Shown here one piece after another: positions 32,811 to 44,886 of a DNA stretch of 64,000 bases; within the stretch, counting starts at the first letter, position 1; each line of letters opens with the position of its first letter. The position numbers and the translations under genes are program-made. The stretch lies in contig NC_087076.1 of the NCBI RefSeq assembly GCF_026151205.1, positions 8,470,902-8,534,901 on the forward strand, read 5' to 3'. The DNA comes from Bolinopsis microptera (lineage: Eukaryota > Ctenophora > Tentaculata > Lobata > Bolinopsidae). The notes beneath the pieces are model-generated. The model was not told where the DNA came from, did not search any database, and saw only the letters and a program-made list of their open reading frames with translations.

Positions 32811-35800
32811 ACTACTGGGAACTGTCATATGACATCTTTGATAGGAAGTATGGGTCCTGTGTCAATAGGAATTTTTATAGGCAATTTTCTTAATATTTAT
32901 AGGAATTATGTCGTCTTCAATTTGATAGGCTGATGAGTTTTTCATACTGAGATTTTCTTGTAATCCTAAGCATTTTATCAAGTGAGCCTCTGTCAGTCAG
33001 CCTTCTGCGGGCGGCGCGAAAAATGGCATGCAAGGTATGTCATCGACAGATTTAATTTACAGTTATGAACTTCTGTTTTCTTAACCAGTTTCTAACTTAG
33101 AATGATGCTCGTTCAAAAATCATCTTGTATTATACCTAGTAAGTTAGAATTCGTGGTCACTCACCCCGTCTAACCGTTATAATGGGTTTTGCCTTATGTT
33201 AGGGCAATCTTATAGCTACGGACTGTTTTATCATCGATAAGAAAGCAATGTGGCAAAGTAATTAACCACCTAGAATTACAAGCAAAATGTGTATGTGTGT
33301 TTGAAACAATGCCCCCAGGCCATTAAAGATTAATGTCAAAGGCCCTCTGTAATTACACATAAAATGTCTTGACCCCTTGCCGCTTCTGTGGAATATTGGC
33401 CCTACGTGTATTTTAAATAGGCTGGGGCCTTTGCTAACACTACAACTAATATTAGTGTCTTTTGATGCATAGACTTGGTGTCCGTACTGTACCCATTGGT
33501 AGTATTTTTATCCCTGACTTATTTTAACATACTGCTGCAGAAATACATTAAATGGTGTCCTGGCATGTTTTGTTTGTATACACTTGCACTGTATAACAAT
33601 CTCTGCTTTTTCTATTTTAGCTCACAGGATCTAGTTTTATATAGAGCTCCCCCCATTCGTAATGTTATTTGCCACTGTATAGGAGGAAATGCTTGAAAGC
33701 AACTATAGTTAAAACTGTAGTAACTATAAACGTAGAACGAGCCTAGAACAGTTATAGCTAACTAAGTAGTAACCGTAGTCCAAATGGTATCCTCTCAAAA
33801 TAATCCAATTTGTTCAATTATGTCCCAATTTTATAACGTTTTACAACAGGGAACCTTATGCCACTGGTTACGTCCAGTAAAAATGTTGGACCCTAACCAA
33901 ACATATGGCATGTCGATTTCTATCCACATGTACACCAGCGATGCAAGCTGAAGTATAGGCAAATCTGGATAGAACAAATAACGTTGAATGGTGCATAAAC
34001 CTCATCATTGGATAATCAGCAAATTTACAATGTTGAGGTATGGTGCCTACAATTCCATAGAATAATTCAAGATTTAAAAAATCAAACTGGGTGTACGAAT
34101 CATGTGAACAGCCCAAAGAAATCAAGACATGTACAAGAATACTCCCGTCCTGCTCCTAAGATCCAATAGTCACTCACACATGCAATAATCGATCAATCCT
34201 TATAAGGACAGTACACATATCATGGTTTTCATGCTGTTATAGCCACTGGTGTTATTCATGTTAATATATTGAACTTTACTGCTGGTATGGCAGAGAACTG
34301 AAGCTAAGTTCAGCAGAACTGAAAAATAACAGTTATTGGAAATAAAGCGTCCCCCACCAGAGTAATTTATTTATATCATATGTGGAGACACATTTTAATG
34401 TAACTAACGAAATGAAGTTCTAGGTAATGTACATGACCATACGATAAATGTCAAAACTTTAGTACTTATACTTTAATAGCTATGAAAATAGCATTGAAAA
34501 GGAACACCTGAGGGAAAGGGAGAGCTTCAGGCCCTTGTTTGCACGCATGAAGAATGTGATTAAAGAATATCGCATACAGTTGCCACATGTCTGTGAGGAG
34601 TACCAAAATTGCTCACTGTACATGTCCAGGTTTGTTTAATAAAGTTTATAAGACTAGGTCTGTAAAAGCACCTTGTTGTAAAATATGGGTTTTCCTATTT
34701 CATAAATTAGACTCGGTTAAAAAAAACTACAGTACGTAGTAGTTAATACAATAATAATCTTTGTGAGACGTCAGGTTACAATAGTTTAACCATCTGGCCA
34801 TTTACCCTTAAATAAGATAATCGATATTTTAATCATTACTGGAAAAATACCATTTATTCCATTTCTTTAGAGGAAAAGGTACATGAAGAGTCCTCAAGAC
34901 GAACAGTGGGGATAGTAACTAGTAGAGAACAAACCATACACTGACGGACCAGGAGGCGAGGGGCACAGTACGCGGGCTAAAAAAATAGTACCACATAGCG
35001 GACATGTTCCTCAGTACCATAAAAGTAAGTTCGCTGGCATGTCAGCATGTTCATTGTACATCATCAGTTTCAGTAAGTAAGACACGCTCATTTGTATATT
35101 TCGCTCCGTACCCTCCATCGAGAAGTAGAAAAACGGTTTATTTTTGATCCTTTTACTGTATAAAAATTTGACTGTGTGTAACGAGGTTTTATTCAGACGT
35201 TTATACCCAAGTCGCGCGGTCACTGCACGAAGAGGCGTGAATAGCCAACCCCTATGCACGGACAAGTTCTCCTCGAGTTTGTACCTAGATTTGTCCTGGA
35301 TATCGAGAGCAATATGTAGCTTTGACTTGTGGAACACAGGTTACTGTTCATCTGCTTTTTTAGGTTAATTTGTATCTGTACGTGTTCATTATAATTGTAG
35401 TGGAGAGAACAATAATGTGGAAATTCGATTCGTTCCACTTTAATCTGCTTAGTGTACAAGTTTTAGCTTTCGCCTCTAGCTGTATTATGGCGTTATAAAG
35501 TATAAGTTATAAAACAACAGGACCTCTAAGTCTTTTGTCAGTCAACTTAGATGATAGATACACCACGTTATGCCATTGTACATAGAATAGAATAAAATGA
35601 ATTAGGAAAGAGTGTTTTAAAAGCGAATCCTAATGATTCCAAAGCTGGGATTCTATCACTATGTCCACTCCCATCCACAATATAACCTTATCAACCATCA
35701 GCATCCCCCCAATGTTCCTTTAGATTTACTGCGTGCAATTATTGAATACACAGAGGGGGGCCCGTGAAGCATAGCCCAGTTCGTGCGACGGTGAGAAATA

Positions 35801-36150
35801 GACTTTAAATACAGCAGCTGTTCGTTTAATTAACTGAAATGCTATGTCCATCCAGAAGATGGTTAAATTTCGACGAAGTTGCTATTTGGCTAGATTCCAT
35901 TGGTACGATTTCGCAAGATTCTCAGGCTGTTAGAAAATTGCAATGAAACAACATAATTTATCTATATAATATTGTGGATTTTACACTTACCCGATGACAG
36001 TAATTGTGTTTCCAACGTGTTGAGAACATTAAAGGTAGGCAAAGTTTTCGAGCTGTCAGCCTTTCAAAACTGATAGTTGGTCAGAGCCGGTTTTATATTT
36101 TGTATTTGCAGTATATTCTCCGCGCACTCCCTGACTCTCGACGCAACGGT
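32811..36150. other. Spacer sequence without recognised genes
   Basis: AT-rich sequence with only short frames. I saw no convincing exon, tRNA or repeat array here. Confidence 0.4.
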
Positions 36151-36153
36151 CTC

Positions 36154-36229
36154 TGACGTCACAGACCCTGCAATTTTGCCCACGTGATTTAACTTGTGCA
36201 CGTGACCACAGTAACGAGACCAGCACGTG
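36154..36229. promoter_or_regulatory. CRE plus three E-boxes
   Basis: A perfect TGACGTCA at 36,154-36,161 is followed by three CACGTG palindromes at 36,181, 36,199 and 36,224, within 76 bp of AT-poor sequence. CREB/ATF and bHLH (Myc/MITF/USF class) factors bind these words. No coding start is visible nearby, so this may be an enhancer or a promoter of an unseen transcript. Confidence 0.4.
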
Positions 36230-36699
36230 CCTGCAGACAATAACTGATCATGTTTCATTGCCATATGCGTCGCAGGTGTTTTATGACATATCAGCTAAGG
36301 CTCCATAAAAGCAATTGCAATTTAGGCGAATTTGGGATGGTAACTATCGTGGAGTAGTTTGTGCACACCGGTTGTCAATGAGCTAGATTAATAGCATACA
36401 GGCTGTTCTGTTCTGAAGTAAATATAAGCTGCATGACGTTGCAGTCTATAATAGTTTGCGCTCAGTGCACAAGCTTAATTATAATTAGCGCCAGTCACTG
36501 CGGGCAACATAAACAACCATCTGATTGCAGGCGCTACATACAGGCATTCCGCACCAAATTACTGCATTCCGAGACAACGATTCCTGGAATTTGTGGAGGT
36601 TCTAAATATTTTAATACCATGCATATATCCTCGACATCCTTTTTATCTCGACACCTTCAAATAATAGGAACCGTATAAGAAGCGGAGACGACAAGAGAT

Positions 36700-37640
36700 A
36701 ATGTCACCGGTATAAGTCAGTACAGTATGTTCACCTCGAACCACCATATCCTAACTGAAGAGTCTTGATCAGTGCTACTAATACTGTCACACATGGCCTC
36801 ATGTTTATTGTTTAATGATAGATATAATATATAGAACAAGTAACCAGTTGTGTCATGTATAATGACATGTTCTCAACCTGGGATAACTGTTGTAAAAATA
36901 GTTCATCTGAAAGCCAGAAAGAAGGAGAAGTAGCCAGAAAAGAAGGAGAATGAGGACAGCTAGATGAAGGAGAAAGGTGTTATTCATAAACTAAAGGCAG
37001 TTAACCAAGAATAGACTGTATTTTATAATGACTTGCTCACCTCTAAGGTAATGGTAATCTACACAAAGGAAGGGTGCGGGGAGTGTGTTCTCAATTGATC
37101 AGCACAGTACCAACATCAGTGGAACACTCTAGACTCTAGAGGTACCCTCCGGGTAGACAAACGCCCCCCCTTTGTGTTACGTAAAACATATAACCGTAAA
37201 TTATCCTGGTAATTACATAATATATAATAACCTGACACCTCATTTAAGCAGTCGTCGTATGTATAGGTGTTGTATAGTTCTCTATTGAACTATCCTAGGA
37301 ACACAGGCAAACATACTTTATCACTGACTTTCATGACGTTGAAGGTGTACATGACATAATTTATGGTATAATCGCAACTGTGTACTTTGTAGAAAGCAGA
37401 AAACGCCCTCAATTGTGTGTGCTATGTCCAGCAGTTTATTTTATGCGCGTGAATATAAATAGTTTCTTCAAACCTGCTTTAGCTAAGAAAGTGGAGCAAA
37501 TGTTACATTTCTCACCGGGCAGCTCTTCGGTGAGAAAAATGTATTATGTATAGGATGTATAATTCTCATCGAGTTTTCCCTAGGCACATGTATCTAATTA
37601 ATTGTTTAAAAATTACTATTGGTTTTAAAACAAGTCACTG
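36700..37640. other. Spacer, ordinary composition
   Basis: AT-rich non-coding sequence with a short purine-rich GAAGGAGAA stretch at about 36,915-36,980. Nothing else seen. Confidence 0.35.
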
Positions 37641-40600
37641 CCTAGGGTAATTGCGCGTTAAGAGTTCATCTCCTGACAACGTAAATTCTCATGTCGCGCA
37701 TTAAGTGTTTACCGCTGCTTAATATACTTGACATGAGTTAATGTTCCGTGGGTAGTGTCGATCATTTATAGACCTCTATGTGTGGGGGGGAGGGGGGGGG
37801 GGGTGGGGATGGGCGAGCAGCAGCACGCGAGGATAATTACGAGGGTGTCTTATCATCAGTCTCATCGTCTCGTTTATGTATTGATGGAGTCACGTCTCTC
37901 TGTCGTGATCTCACTGATAAGGTGCTATCTGAATAATTGTACAGCATACAGGAGCACGGTGGGTGACGCGCGTTCATAGGACTTGTCGTCAAAATATCAT
38001 AGAAAGCTCACAGACACTGGACCGACTCTATTGGAGGTGACGTTTAAAATTGGCCCGGGTAATTGTTGTCTTAGCGAGCTGTGAAGGAGGTTACACACTT
38101 AGCTCGCTCTGTATAGTAGCATCTGTAGAGTCTTCCTCTGACGAGGGCAGCGTATACGCTGAAAAAGGTCTGCATATCAACCAGGATTGTATAGGTCGAC
38201 GTGCAGTAGGGGGGCGCGGTGGTATCCGCACGGAGATCCGCGAGTGTACTCGAGTTCTGACTGAGTGTGGAAGGAGGTATATCGTGTCAGCGACTCTCAC
38301 TCACTATCATAGAGAGCACCGCCATACATCAAAGTATAGATATTACCTTGTACCTAATGAATTAGTGGACGATGTCTGCGGGTGTATATGTTGAGGAGCT
38401 ATCGTCGACTATCCGTGGTAGCGGGAGGATCTCTCTAAGATCGTAAACTTATAATCTGGACGCTAAATGCGATGCTAATGAAGAAAGCGAGATGAACTGG
38501 AGGGGATGAGGGAAGTGTGGGCGAGGAAAGATAAGTGCTTATCAGAGCATGTTGTATCTCTGACTCCTAAAAATAAACGCAACGCGATATCTATCGATCT
38601 CGTTCACGCGAAATTAACAAATTATAGACGTAGATAACGATGGTGAGTTATCTAAACTCTACATTAGCATATTTACGCTCATAATCAAGCTTGGATGGCA
38701 TATAAAGAGCGTGCAAAATTGGGTACTGTCCACATTTATTATAATAAGAAGCAACAGATATTAATATACTCTAAAATTAGATTTTAAGAAACCGCCCATC
38801 TGCACTTAGAGGTAGTTTGAGGGGAGGTAAGGTAGACGTGAGCTGTGTCTCGGCTATCAATGACAAGGCTAATAGAGCATGGTAGTAAGGGAGCTGTGAC
38901 GTTGGTTAGAGACACATCACAGAGTCAGTAACAGATAAGACACGACTAGCGACTAGCCGAGCATGCACACATTAGGCATACGTGCAGTACACTAGGCTAG
39001 GGGAGTGTGGGGTGGGCGTGCTCACGTTGGACATGGAGTCCTAAAGCGACAAGTAGGTAGAGCGATCTCTCTGCACTACACCGACGAACACTGGGCAGAG
39101 TGGAAGTGTTCCTATAAGGGATGTGGTGCGTCTTATACTTATAAATATCTAAAGAGCACCATGAGTAGATATATAGAGGTAGTAGTGTGATAGAACGGGA
39201 ACAGTCAGGAGCAAGTCAATATTTAGCGTGAGACGCCAGTGCGTGATAAAAATTAGATAGCGGCAGGTACCTCTAGCGATACACAGAGCGAAGACGCACA
39301 TGCGCATAGATGCGGAGGATTGAGACAGTAGATTCTCGGAGAGTTAGCGGTCGCCTACTCACTCTCCACTGCAACAGCAGAGCTGTTGACGGAAGAGAAT
39401 AGCCATACCTAGAATACTTAACATGTGTGAACGCCAACTCTCGGCTCTTTTCTGGTGGTTTAGTGGAATGTGGTGGTCACTAGGTATTGGTGGAGGTTGA
39501 TATAAAACGCGATTGGTTGCCAAGATCGATCTCTAGAAGGAGCTATGAAGAATGACTGGCCTCAACTTAGGCAGCGTTAATAAAACGGTAGGAGGACGTC
39601 AGTCTACATAGACATTTCAGGACCACGAATACACTGTAGGTAGAGAGGCTATACAACAGATTGCATGCTCACTTTCCAGAGATCAAGTTTGTCGATGAAT
39701 CAGAGCACAAGTGGTACTGCACATTCAGATGGCAGGACTCGGATGAATAAGTCAGTGTGTGGTATAATTCAGCACACTCCTTCAGAGATTATCGCACGTA
39801 TTAGGTCTATCTAGGAGAGCTTGAGCGAGCTTAGTGAGCGACATATGGGTAGAGATGAGGACAGTCTGACAAGTAGAGATAGTCTTTTGATGGTAATGCG
39901 TGATACGCGCGAATGGGGGGGAAGTTGACCCGAGACTCCCTATCGTTCTAGCTAACTGGAGGGCATACATGGTCAGTGGTGGAGGGGACATACTAATCTG
40001 TAGGAGATGATATAGTATATTGGATGGAAGGGCTGGCGCGCACTGTGATGGTTACAGTCTCATTGTGGTTTGGTCGAGCAAGTGTATACTCTCACGTATA
40101 GGTGAATCATCACACGATGATTATATCACATTAGGGTCGCGGTTACTAGCTCGTTGACTAGATCACCACTCGATACCGAGCCCATCTGATCCTCCTAATA
40201 TGAGTCAGTCCCGTAGCAGCTACATGCATGCAACCCTTGCTTATCAGCGAGGCTCACATGCTTGTGCTCTCTGAGTTCAACCGACTACAAGCTTCACATG
40301 TGTTGGCAAGACCAGCGCGAGATAGCGGAAATGAAGGTGACCACAGAGCCGGTGGCGTGCTGAGTCATCACTGGTGATCGTCAGGTTAGTGTCTTTGTGT
40401 TATCTGGTTCCGCTGGTGTTCGTGAATGTAATAGTGGGTAGTTGCCAGGGGCCGAGAAGTGATGTGGGAATTTCACCGATTGTACGCTTCAGTATGAATG
40501 TCGGGAGAGATTGTCACATGATCGTACTGGATCCACGGTGATTTCGGGGACCGCTGGGGTTGAGCAGTACAGGGGATATTCGGTTGGTTCCTATATCTAA

Positions 40601-43600
40601 GTTGCATAATCCAACTAAAGTAAGTGATTGGGTAGGGACTCCGGGAAGTAGCTCACGCTCTCTCGGATAGGGACAGTGTCAGCAATCTAGGTATTAGGAT
40701 GGGGTATCTACCAGGGGGTTCTACCTTATAGTGACGAGTATGTATTTAGCAGTGTGACGCATTGTCTCTCGGCTCGCACCAGTTGAATCTCGCCTGAGCC
40801 GACGAGTTTGGGGGGGGTGGTGTGGGGGGAGCGAGATCAGAGTATTGAGTAGAGCGAATGTTCTCTGGTGATGCCAGGAAGCAGTGGGTGCGAGTAGTGT
40901 ATGTGAGGCGGGGCTTATTGTTCAGGGCGACGAGGAGATGTGAGACCCGCTTTATGGGGGGTCTGCTGAAGCGCCGAGGAGAGTGAGCGGGGATTGGGTG
41001 TCTTGAGGAGGCGCGGTGAGATGAACGACGGCGATCTCTAATGGGGACAGCTGGCCCGGATACGGATATCTAGCCGTGGTGAATGTGACTCGGCGGCCTA
41101 GGTCTGGGAGAGGCATAGTGACGGCTGAGGATCTAAATATGGTAGCTGAGGCGCGCCACAGGAGTGAGAGAAGAGTGGATGATAGAATGGCTCGCAGAAG
41201 ATGGAGTGCTATGGGCAGTGGGATAGTTCGAGCGATACTATCATGACCTCTATAACTTCTCACAGTAACAGAATTCCTTGTAATATGACGTATTATGGTG
41301 GCGGCGCCTGATAGTAGTGGAGGGTGAGCAACTGTTTATATGATGGTGACAATCTATAGTAAAAGGGGGACGGTGTGGTAGTGAGCGGGTGTGGATATGA
41401 CGCGGATGGTAGGAATGGCGGGAGTGACTGATGGTGACGAGGCTTGTGAACAAGAGAGATATTGGGGCTAGAACGAAGGAGAAGGGGAGGGATAGAGGTC
41501 TACAGTCATCGACTGTGTGCGGAAGGAGGGTGCGTGATCGTATATACTAGGGAGAGGAGGGAGCTAGACGGGTGAGGAAGTTAGTAGTGGAACTAGTCGA
41601 GGTGATGGTGTGGTAGATTGGAAGAGCACGGGCCGATGGCGAGCCCCTCATGGATCTCCTAGCATGGGGCACGGTAGATGGAATGGGGTCAGGAGCGAGA
41701 GCGATATCATGTTCTTCAGTGTATCGAAGAGTGGCTGAGGATTATCGATCTTGAGTCATACATAAGGGTATTGGACTTGGTGCCAGCACGAGTACGAGGC
41801 AGGTGTGGGTAGGTCTTGTTATATGCACAGATAGATTTGGTGTGACCGGGCGTCAGTGAGGCTAGAACTGATTTGTCATGCACGTTGGAGTATAGGAGAC
41901 ATACGGTGTATAGTACAAGCACAGTATTCCTTGGCCAGTAAGGGGTGGGTGGGTGGGAGCGTTGAGCCATAGGGAGGAATAGGACACAGGTTTGAACACT
42001 CTTGGGGGCTAGGAGCTGGGAGTCGCATGGGATGGATCCTACACGTCAGGCGGAACTGCGGGGGAGATGAGTGGTTAGGTACGGATGATAAAGAGGAGTG
42101 ATTAGATACGTGTGGGGGTTTGCCCGTAGGAGACAGAACTCGAATCTTGAGGTAGTGTCATCATATAGTGTAGTAGTGGAGAGAGTGAGTGGGCTTGATG
42201 ATTACAGTCATAGCATTGTGGGCAGAGTATATCCGCGTAGGATACGATCCGGGTTAAAGCTTGATGAGAGCAGCGGTGCAGATAAGGCTAAGTGTATATA
42301 CACATGTGTGCATCAGTTCTAATGAGGATGTTTATAAGAATAGAGCATTAGGAGCTTAGAGAAGATGGGGTGACACAGTTGAACCGTAGATGGTAGATGC
42401 CTCGGACTATAGGTGGCTAGAATAAGTGGGCATGTGTGGGGGGGGGAGGGGGGCAATATTGCTAGCTGAGTGGTCTATAGTGCTAGCGGAGTGGGGGATC
42501 TATTGTTTAAAATCTCCTGACCAGTGTTGCAGATTTGATACATCAACACAGTGGTTGATGATATGATATCCTGCTCATCTCCTCTGCGAAAACAATACAG
42601 CAAGGAAAATTGCATATTGCATCGAAGTTTTCGAAAGGGAAGTACCCAGAAGTATCCCAGAAGTGAAATATAAAGGTGGCTATTTTGGCAATTGGCCCAT
42701 TGCTAGATCGTGCTCCGCGTTACAATACCCTCACTTTTGTTCCTACCAATTGCTGTAAACGTTATGAAAGTTGACCTCTCATTGGCAGAGCCTAATGTAC
42801 TGCACTCTAGATATAGAATATAAACCAGTGCGTGTAGGCTAATGTATAAATTGTATTTATTATTATAAAATACACAGTGTACATTTATGTTTGCGGATTT
42901 TTATTACAGTGAAGTAAAGTAAGAGTGGCTCGTGACCACAAGGGAGAACTGGAAATTGGAACTGTAAAAGTGGACTCATTGTTTGGGGGGGGAAGGGGGG
43001 GTGTGGGTGGCCTTTCGCTAGATGTGAGGCCTGAAAGACTCTCGCATAGGGCGTAAAAGCAGTAGTGAGCTGTAATGGGGTGAATAGTATTTTAATTATC
43101 TAAAGAATGTGGTTTGAATGAATGATGTGCTTGGTTCATGGTGTATGTAGATTTGTCATAAGTAGTGGGTAGATGTTAAATGAATAATGTAGATAGCACG
43201 GTTTAAACAAGGATGGTTAATGAATATTAATTAGAAGAGTAAGTCGGAGTGTATAGGTTTTGATGTATTTAATGAGCTTTTGTATGGGAAGTATGGATAT
43301 GGGTGGTGTTATAGGGGGTATTGTTTGGTGGTTTTGGTGAGTAGGTTAGTTGGAGGGGGGGGTTGGGGGATAAGAATAAAGGAAGATAAAGCAGGGAGTG
43401 TTTATAAGGGTGTTTATATTGGTGAGAGGTGATTGGTGTGTTTATATGTGTTGTGTGGGAAGGGGTAGTGGGGGGGTTGGGTGGGTAGTGTTATGGGGTT
43501 GGGATTTGTGAGTTTTGTTGGTTTGGGGTTTGTGGAGATGGTGTGATAGGAAAGGAGGTGTTGGGATAATGGGTTGGTTATTGTATTTGTTGTATATAGT

Positions 43601-43655
43601 GTGTTGTATTGGATGGTTATTATGGGTGTTGGGGGGGGTTGGCTTCATAAGTTGT
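37640..43655. other. Compositionally foreign spacer segment, G-rich on the plus strand
   Basis: GC content is higher than in the flanks, only short frames are present, and there is no tandem period or match to the rest of the window. Plus-strand G exceeds C, increasingly so to the right. Between 43,321 and 43,641 a single C occurs. A stretch at about 42,500-43,000 looks like ordinary host sequence. It could be a low-quality consensus at the centre of a palindrome or a real strand-biased sequence. Confidence 0.5.
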
Positions 43656-43776
43656 ACATAAATATGGCCATTAGGCACATTTTAGTGTATCGGAATAGTC
43701 TTTAAGACCTTCCTGGGCTGAAATACAAAAATTCGACTTACCGCGAAACCCTGAAAAAGGGTGTGGCCGAAAACAC

Positions 43777-43809
43777 CACTATTGCATTTTTTTCAAAAAT
43801 GCAATAGTG
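43777..43809. other. Perfect hairpin
   Basis: CACTATTGCATTTTT and its exact complement separated by 3 bases, just outside the inner edge of the right arm. It could be a foldback junction scar or the core of a small MITE. Confidence 0.6.
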
Positions 43810-44886
43810 TCCAAATGTTTTAAGAATCATCTAGAGAGGTGATAACCGTTGAGAAATCGCTTTTAACACGAAAAGCTAACGAGATTCCGTTTCGTCTCTG
43901 ACTAAATGACTCGGACCGAAAATTTTCTAAGTCAAAATTTTTCAAAGTTTTTCTGGAAACCACTTTTGTTCATGTTTCATACTACCCTGATCATTCTGAG
44001 CCGAAAATATATTTTTTGGTTTTTTGAAGTCCGTTCCTACATTCGGAAGGTTGTGGATGTGATACTGATTGGTTTCATATACTAATTATAGAAAACGTGA
44101 TATTTGGCCCACAGATTTGAAGGAAAATACGCGAATTTAGTCCTCAGATTTAAAGGAAAATGCACAATTTGACGCGGAGAACTGAAAAAATCGCAATTTG
44201 TCGTGAGGCCAGGACCTGAAAAATCGCGACTTGTCGGCATCGTGAAAAATCGCGATACCGCACATGCTGCAATTTCCTTTTGTCCTTACCCTCGAAAAAA
44301 TATTTAGAATTTGGCCCCCCCCCCCCCCCCCCCCCCCCCCATGAAGAAAATCATTCCTACACCCCTGCTACTATGACGCACATTATCCTATTCTGTTATT
44401 AGGGTCATACAATCTACATCCTTACATTAGCTTCGCAAACTCCGTTCTCTCTTACGTAATTCTTATTGTGCTGATCTGCAGTTTGTTTCTCAGCAGACTC
44501 TGTTCGAACTGGATGCCTATTTTATATTTTAGTTACTTAACTGTTACAATCATACTTCTTATTTTCTCTTTTCTGTGATATTCGCCTGATTTTACCCTCC
44601 TCCTCCTCCTCACTTTGTCTACATCTGAGACGAACTGTTCACTTTTTAAAGTAATGTAGGAACGATACGGATTAAGGATAGATTGTGTGAGTTTTTTTAA
44701 AAGATTCAATATCTTATATCAGAGGTTTATGATATTAGCCAAATAGCTGTAAATATCAATATAGTCTCTGGTAAAAAGCTGCCGTGTACAATTCAAGTTG
44801 TGATCACATTAAATTTTGCTAAATTGGTAAACATTTTTCAGAAAAGTTAGTCCTCAAAACTCGTTACAAACCGATATAACATCAAG

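Noticed and set aside
38050-38394. 114-codon frame in the spacer
   Set aside because: Lies in the compositionally odd block with comparable frames on the other strand; no domain or splice context.
37640-42500. Bacterial contamination or integrated prokaryotic DNA
   Set aside because: GC is raised but there are no long frames on either strand, which bacterial DNA would show.
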